NCBI GenBank assembly: GCA_024276335.1
Contig: JAJRXL010000122.1
Location: 1-15,312, forward strand
Length of the DNA: 15,312 bases
Direction of reading: 5' to 3'
Source: Bacteroidota bacterium
GTDB lineage: Bacteria; Bacteroidota; Ignavibacteria; SZUA-365; JAADGX01
The notes beneath the pieces were generated by a model that did not search any database, was not told the DNA's origin, and saw nothing but the letters and a program-made list of their open reading frames with translations. The position numbers were made by a program, and so were the translations under genes. Shown in pieces: positions 13,948 through 15,312 of this stretch (positions are counted from its first letter, which is position 1; each line of letters opens with the position of its first letter).

Positions 13948-15312
13948 ATGCATGTGCTGCGCCGAATTTTGAACTACCTCGGACTCGGATTACGCCGGTT
14001 GTATTTCTCGCAGGCGGAATACCTCACCGGCAATTACCGTCGTTTCCTGCGCGGCGACACCCTTCTCCTCATTGCCGCTGCGCTCATCGGTATCGTGAGC
14101 GGATTAATCATCATCGCTTTCAACTGGTGCGTGGAATACGCGGGAGACAAGTTCGACAGCCTGTTCGCTTTGGCCAGCAGCATGGAATGGTGGCAGTATG
14201 CCTTGTTTCCCTTCGTGCCCGCCCTCGGGGGTTTGGCCGTGGGCCTGATGCAGCATTACGTGTTCCGAACGCAACCGGGGCACGGGGTTCCCGAAGTCAT
14301 TCTCGCTGCCCGGTTCGGCCGGGGACGCATACGCCGTCGCGTGATCCTGCACAAAATGCTGGGTGCCGCTTTCAGTATCGGATCGGGAGGCGGAGGCGGA
14401 CGCGAAGGTCCCATCGTGCACGTGGGCGCTGCCGTGGCCTCGGCATTTACCGACCTGTTTCGCCTCTCCAAGACGCGTGGACGCATGCTGATCGCTTGCG
14501 GAGCGTCCGCAGGTATCTCGGGAATATTCAACGCACCGATCGGTGGCGTGCTCTTCGCCCTCGAGGCGATTCTCGGCGACTTCCGCATCCGCACGTTTAC
14601 GCCCATCATCGTCTCCTCGGTGGCCGCGACAGCAATCACCCGCTCCTATTATGGCAACGTATCCCTGTTGCACGCGCCCATCAATCCCAGCATCGAGTTG
14701 TACGAGTTTTTCATGTTCATCATCCTCGGTGTCCTTATTGGATTTCTCGCGGTCTTTTTCCTCAAGGCAACCATTGCCGTTGAACGTTTCTGCGAAAAAT
14801 ACCTGCCCCCGTCCAACGTGCTGCGCCCTGCTGCAGGCGGCTTCCTGGCCGGCATCCTGATCATGTTCTTCCCCATTCTTATGGAGCAGACTTACGCCCC
14901 TATCAATGCCGCCCTGTACAGCGAACTCCCGGTTTGGTTGCTGTTGATCGCCGCCCTGCTGAAACCCATACACATGTCGCTGACGTTGGGCTCGGGCGGA
15001 ACGGGCGGCGCGTTCGCCCCCGCACTGAAATCGGGAGCCATGTTCGGCTCGGCGTTCGGCCTCCTGTGCTACCAGCTCTTTCCCGGTTTGGTGTCCGCAC
15101 CCAGCACGTACGCCCTGGCAGGCATGGGAGGATTGCTGGCCGCCACGTTGCACGCACCGCTGACCGGTATCTTCATCCTCATCGAGATCACCAATGACTA
15201 TCGCATTATCCTCCCCGCGATGTTGACCGCGGTTATCGCGACCATCATATCCCAGCGTTTCAGCCAGTCGTCCATTTACTCGTATTACCTTCACCGGTCC
15301 GGAATGGAACTC
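13948..15312 (+). CDS. CLC family chloride channel/transporter, 3' truncated
   Basis: The frame is open from the ATG at 13948 to the window edge, giving 455 residues of the membrane domain with about 10-12 hydrophobic segments. CLC motifs appear in order: GHGVPE (111-116, equivalent to GSGIP), GREGPIVHVG with gating Glu153, FNAPIGGVLFALEA (about 194-207), GGTGGAFAP with Phe356, and the pore Tyr444 in SSIYSYYL. Against the E. coli antiporter, the Ser of motif 1 (Ser107) is His112 and the internal proton Glu203 position is Ala207. The latter is a change seen in channel-type or uncoupled members. The sequence continues past Tyr444 as in long CLCs that go on to CBS domains, but these would lie outside the window. 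No good Shine-Dalgarno precedes the ATG. It begins 125 bp after the ECF operon on the same strand; co-regulation is not shown. Confidence 0.93.
   Translation, partial: MHVLRRILNYLGLGLRRLYFSQAEYLTGNYRRFLRGDTLLLIAAALIGIVSGLIIIAFNWCVEYAGDKFDSLFALASSMEWWQYALFPFVPALGGLAVGLMQHYVFRTQPGHGVPEVILAARFGRGRIRRRVILHKMLGAAFSIGSGGGGGREGPIVHVGAAVASAFTDLFRLSKTRGRMLIACGASAGISGIFNAPIGGVLFALEAILGDFRIRTFTPIIVSSVAATAITRSYYGNVSLLHAPINPSIELYEFFMFIILGVLIGFLAVFFLKATIAVERFCEKYLPPSNVLRPAAGGFLAGILIMFFPILMEQTYAPINAALYSELPVWLLLIAALLKPIHMSLTLGSGGTGGAFAPALKSGAMFGSAFGLLCYQLFPGLVSAPSTYALAGMGGLLAATLHAPLTGIFILIEITNDYRIILPAMLTAVIATIISQRFSQSSIYSYYLHRSGMEL

Noticed and set aside
14104..15294. A 396-codon minus-strand open frame
   Set aside because: It is antisense to the CLC gene, and its Gln/Gly/Glu/His-rich composition is typical of reverse reading of a hydrophobic membrane protein.
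1..15312. CRISPR array, tRNA, rRNA, IS or prophage signatures
   Set aside because: No regularly spaced repeats, cloverleaf genes, transposase or phage proteins were found; the short repeats at 6483-6669 are too few and irregular.

Overview
The window is a GC-rich (by eye well above 50%) bacterial chromosomal segment with ordinary housekeeping and envelope genes. One gene is cut by each edge, a third carries an internal stop, and there are no phage, IS, CRISPR, tRNA or rRNA signals. The best taxonomic clue is the secreted beta-propeller protein at 10305-12608, which ends in a type IX secretion (Por) C-terminal sorting domain. That system is essentially confined to the Bacteroidota/FCB superphylum. 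The GC-rich composition, the exported tricorn protease and the TolB-like 'SPDG' propellers suit a deep or uncultured FCB lineage, but the phylum cannot be fixed from this window.

Layout. 1-1281 (+): C-terminal part of an S9 prolyl-oligopeptidase-type peptidase. 1335-3308 (+): ABC-F ATPase with a C-terminal coiled coil. Converging on these is a minus-strand group: a DUF2461 protein (6334-5624), a full-length NfeD/ClpP-class membrane serine protease (5503-4199) and a slipin/stomatin gene (4108-3341). The slipin gene has full family length but is interrupted by one in-frame TAA. 6344-6881 is a 538-bp non-coding patchwork of short direct repeats, a near-perfect palindrome and a strong G-quadruplex motif. 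Next, also minus, come a large exported tricorn protease with an intact catalytic tetrad (10184-6882) and, upstream of it, the T9SS-sorted beta-propeller protein (12608-10305).

A 140-bp divergent region separates these from a plus-strand regulatory operon at 12749-13822. It holds an ECF sigma factor, an overlapping zinc-finger anti-sigma factor and an overlapping 58-residue membrane protein that standard length cut-offs would miss. The window ends inside a CLC chloride channel/transporter gene (13948 onward).

How the genes fit together. Peptide and envelope protein turnover recurs: the S9 peptidase, tricorn and NfeD are all proteases, and NfeD/slipin is a classic membrane quality-control pair. 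The ECF sigma/anti-sigma/small membrane protein cassette looks like a self-contained, translationally coupled sensing unit. The most notable points are the broken slipin beside an intact NfeD, the small third gene of the ECF operon, the G-quadruplex downstream of tricorn, and a CLC protein with Ala at the internal proton-glutamate position. I saw no clearly new multi-gene defence or metabolic system.
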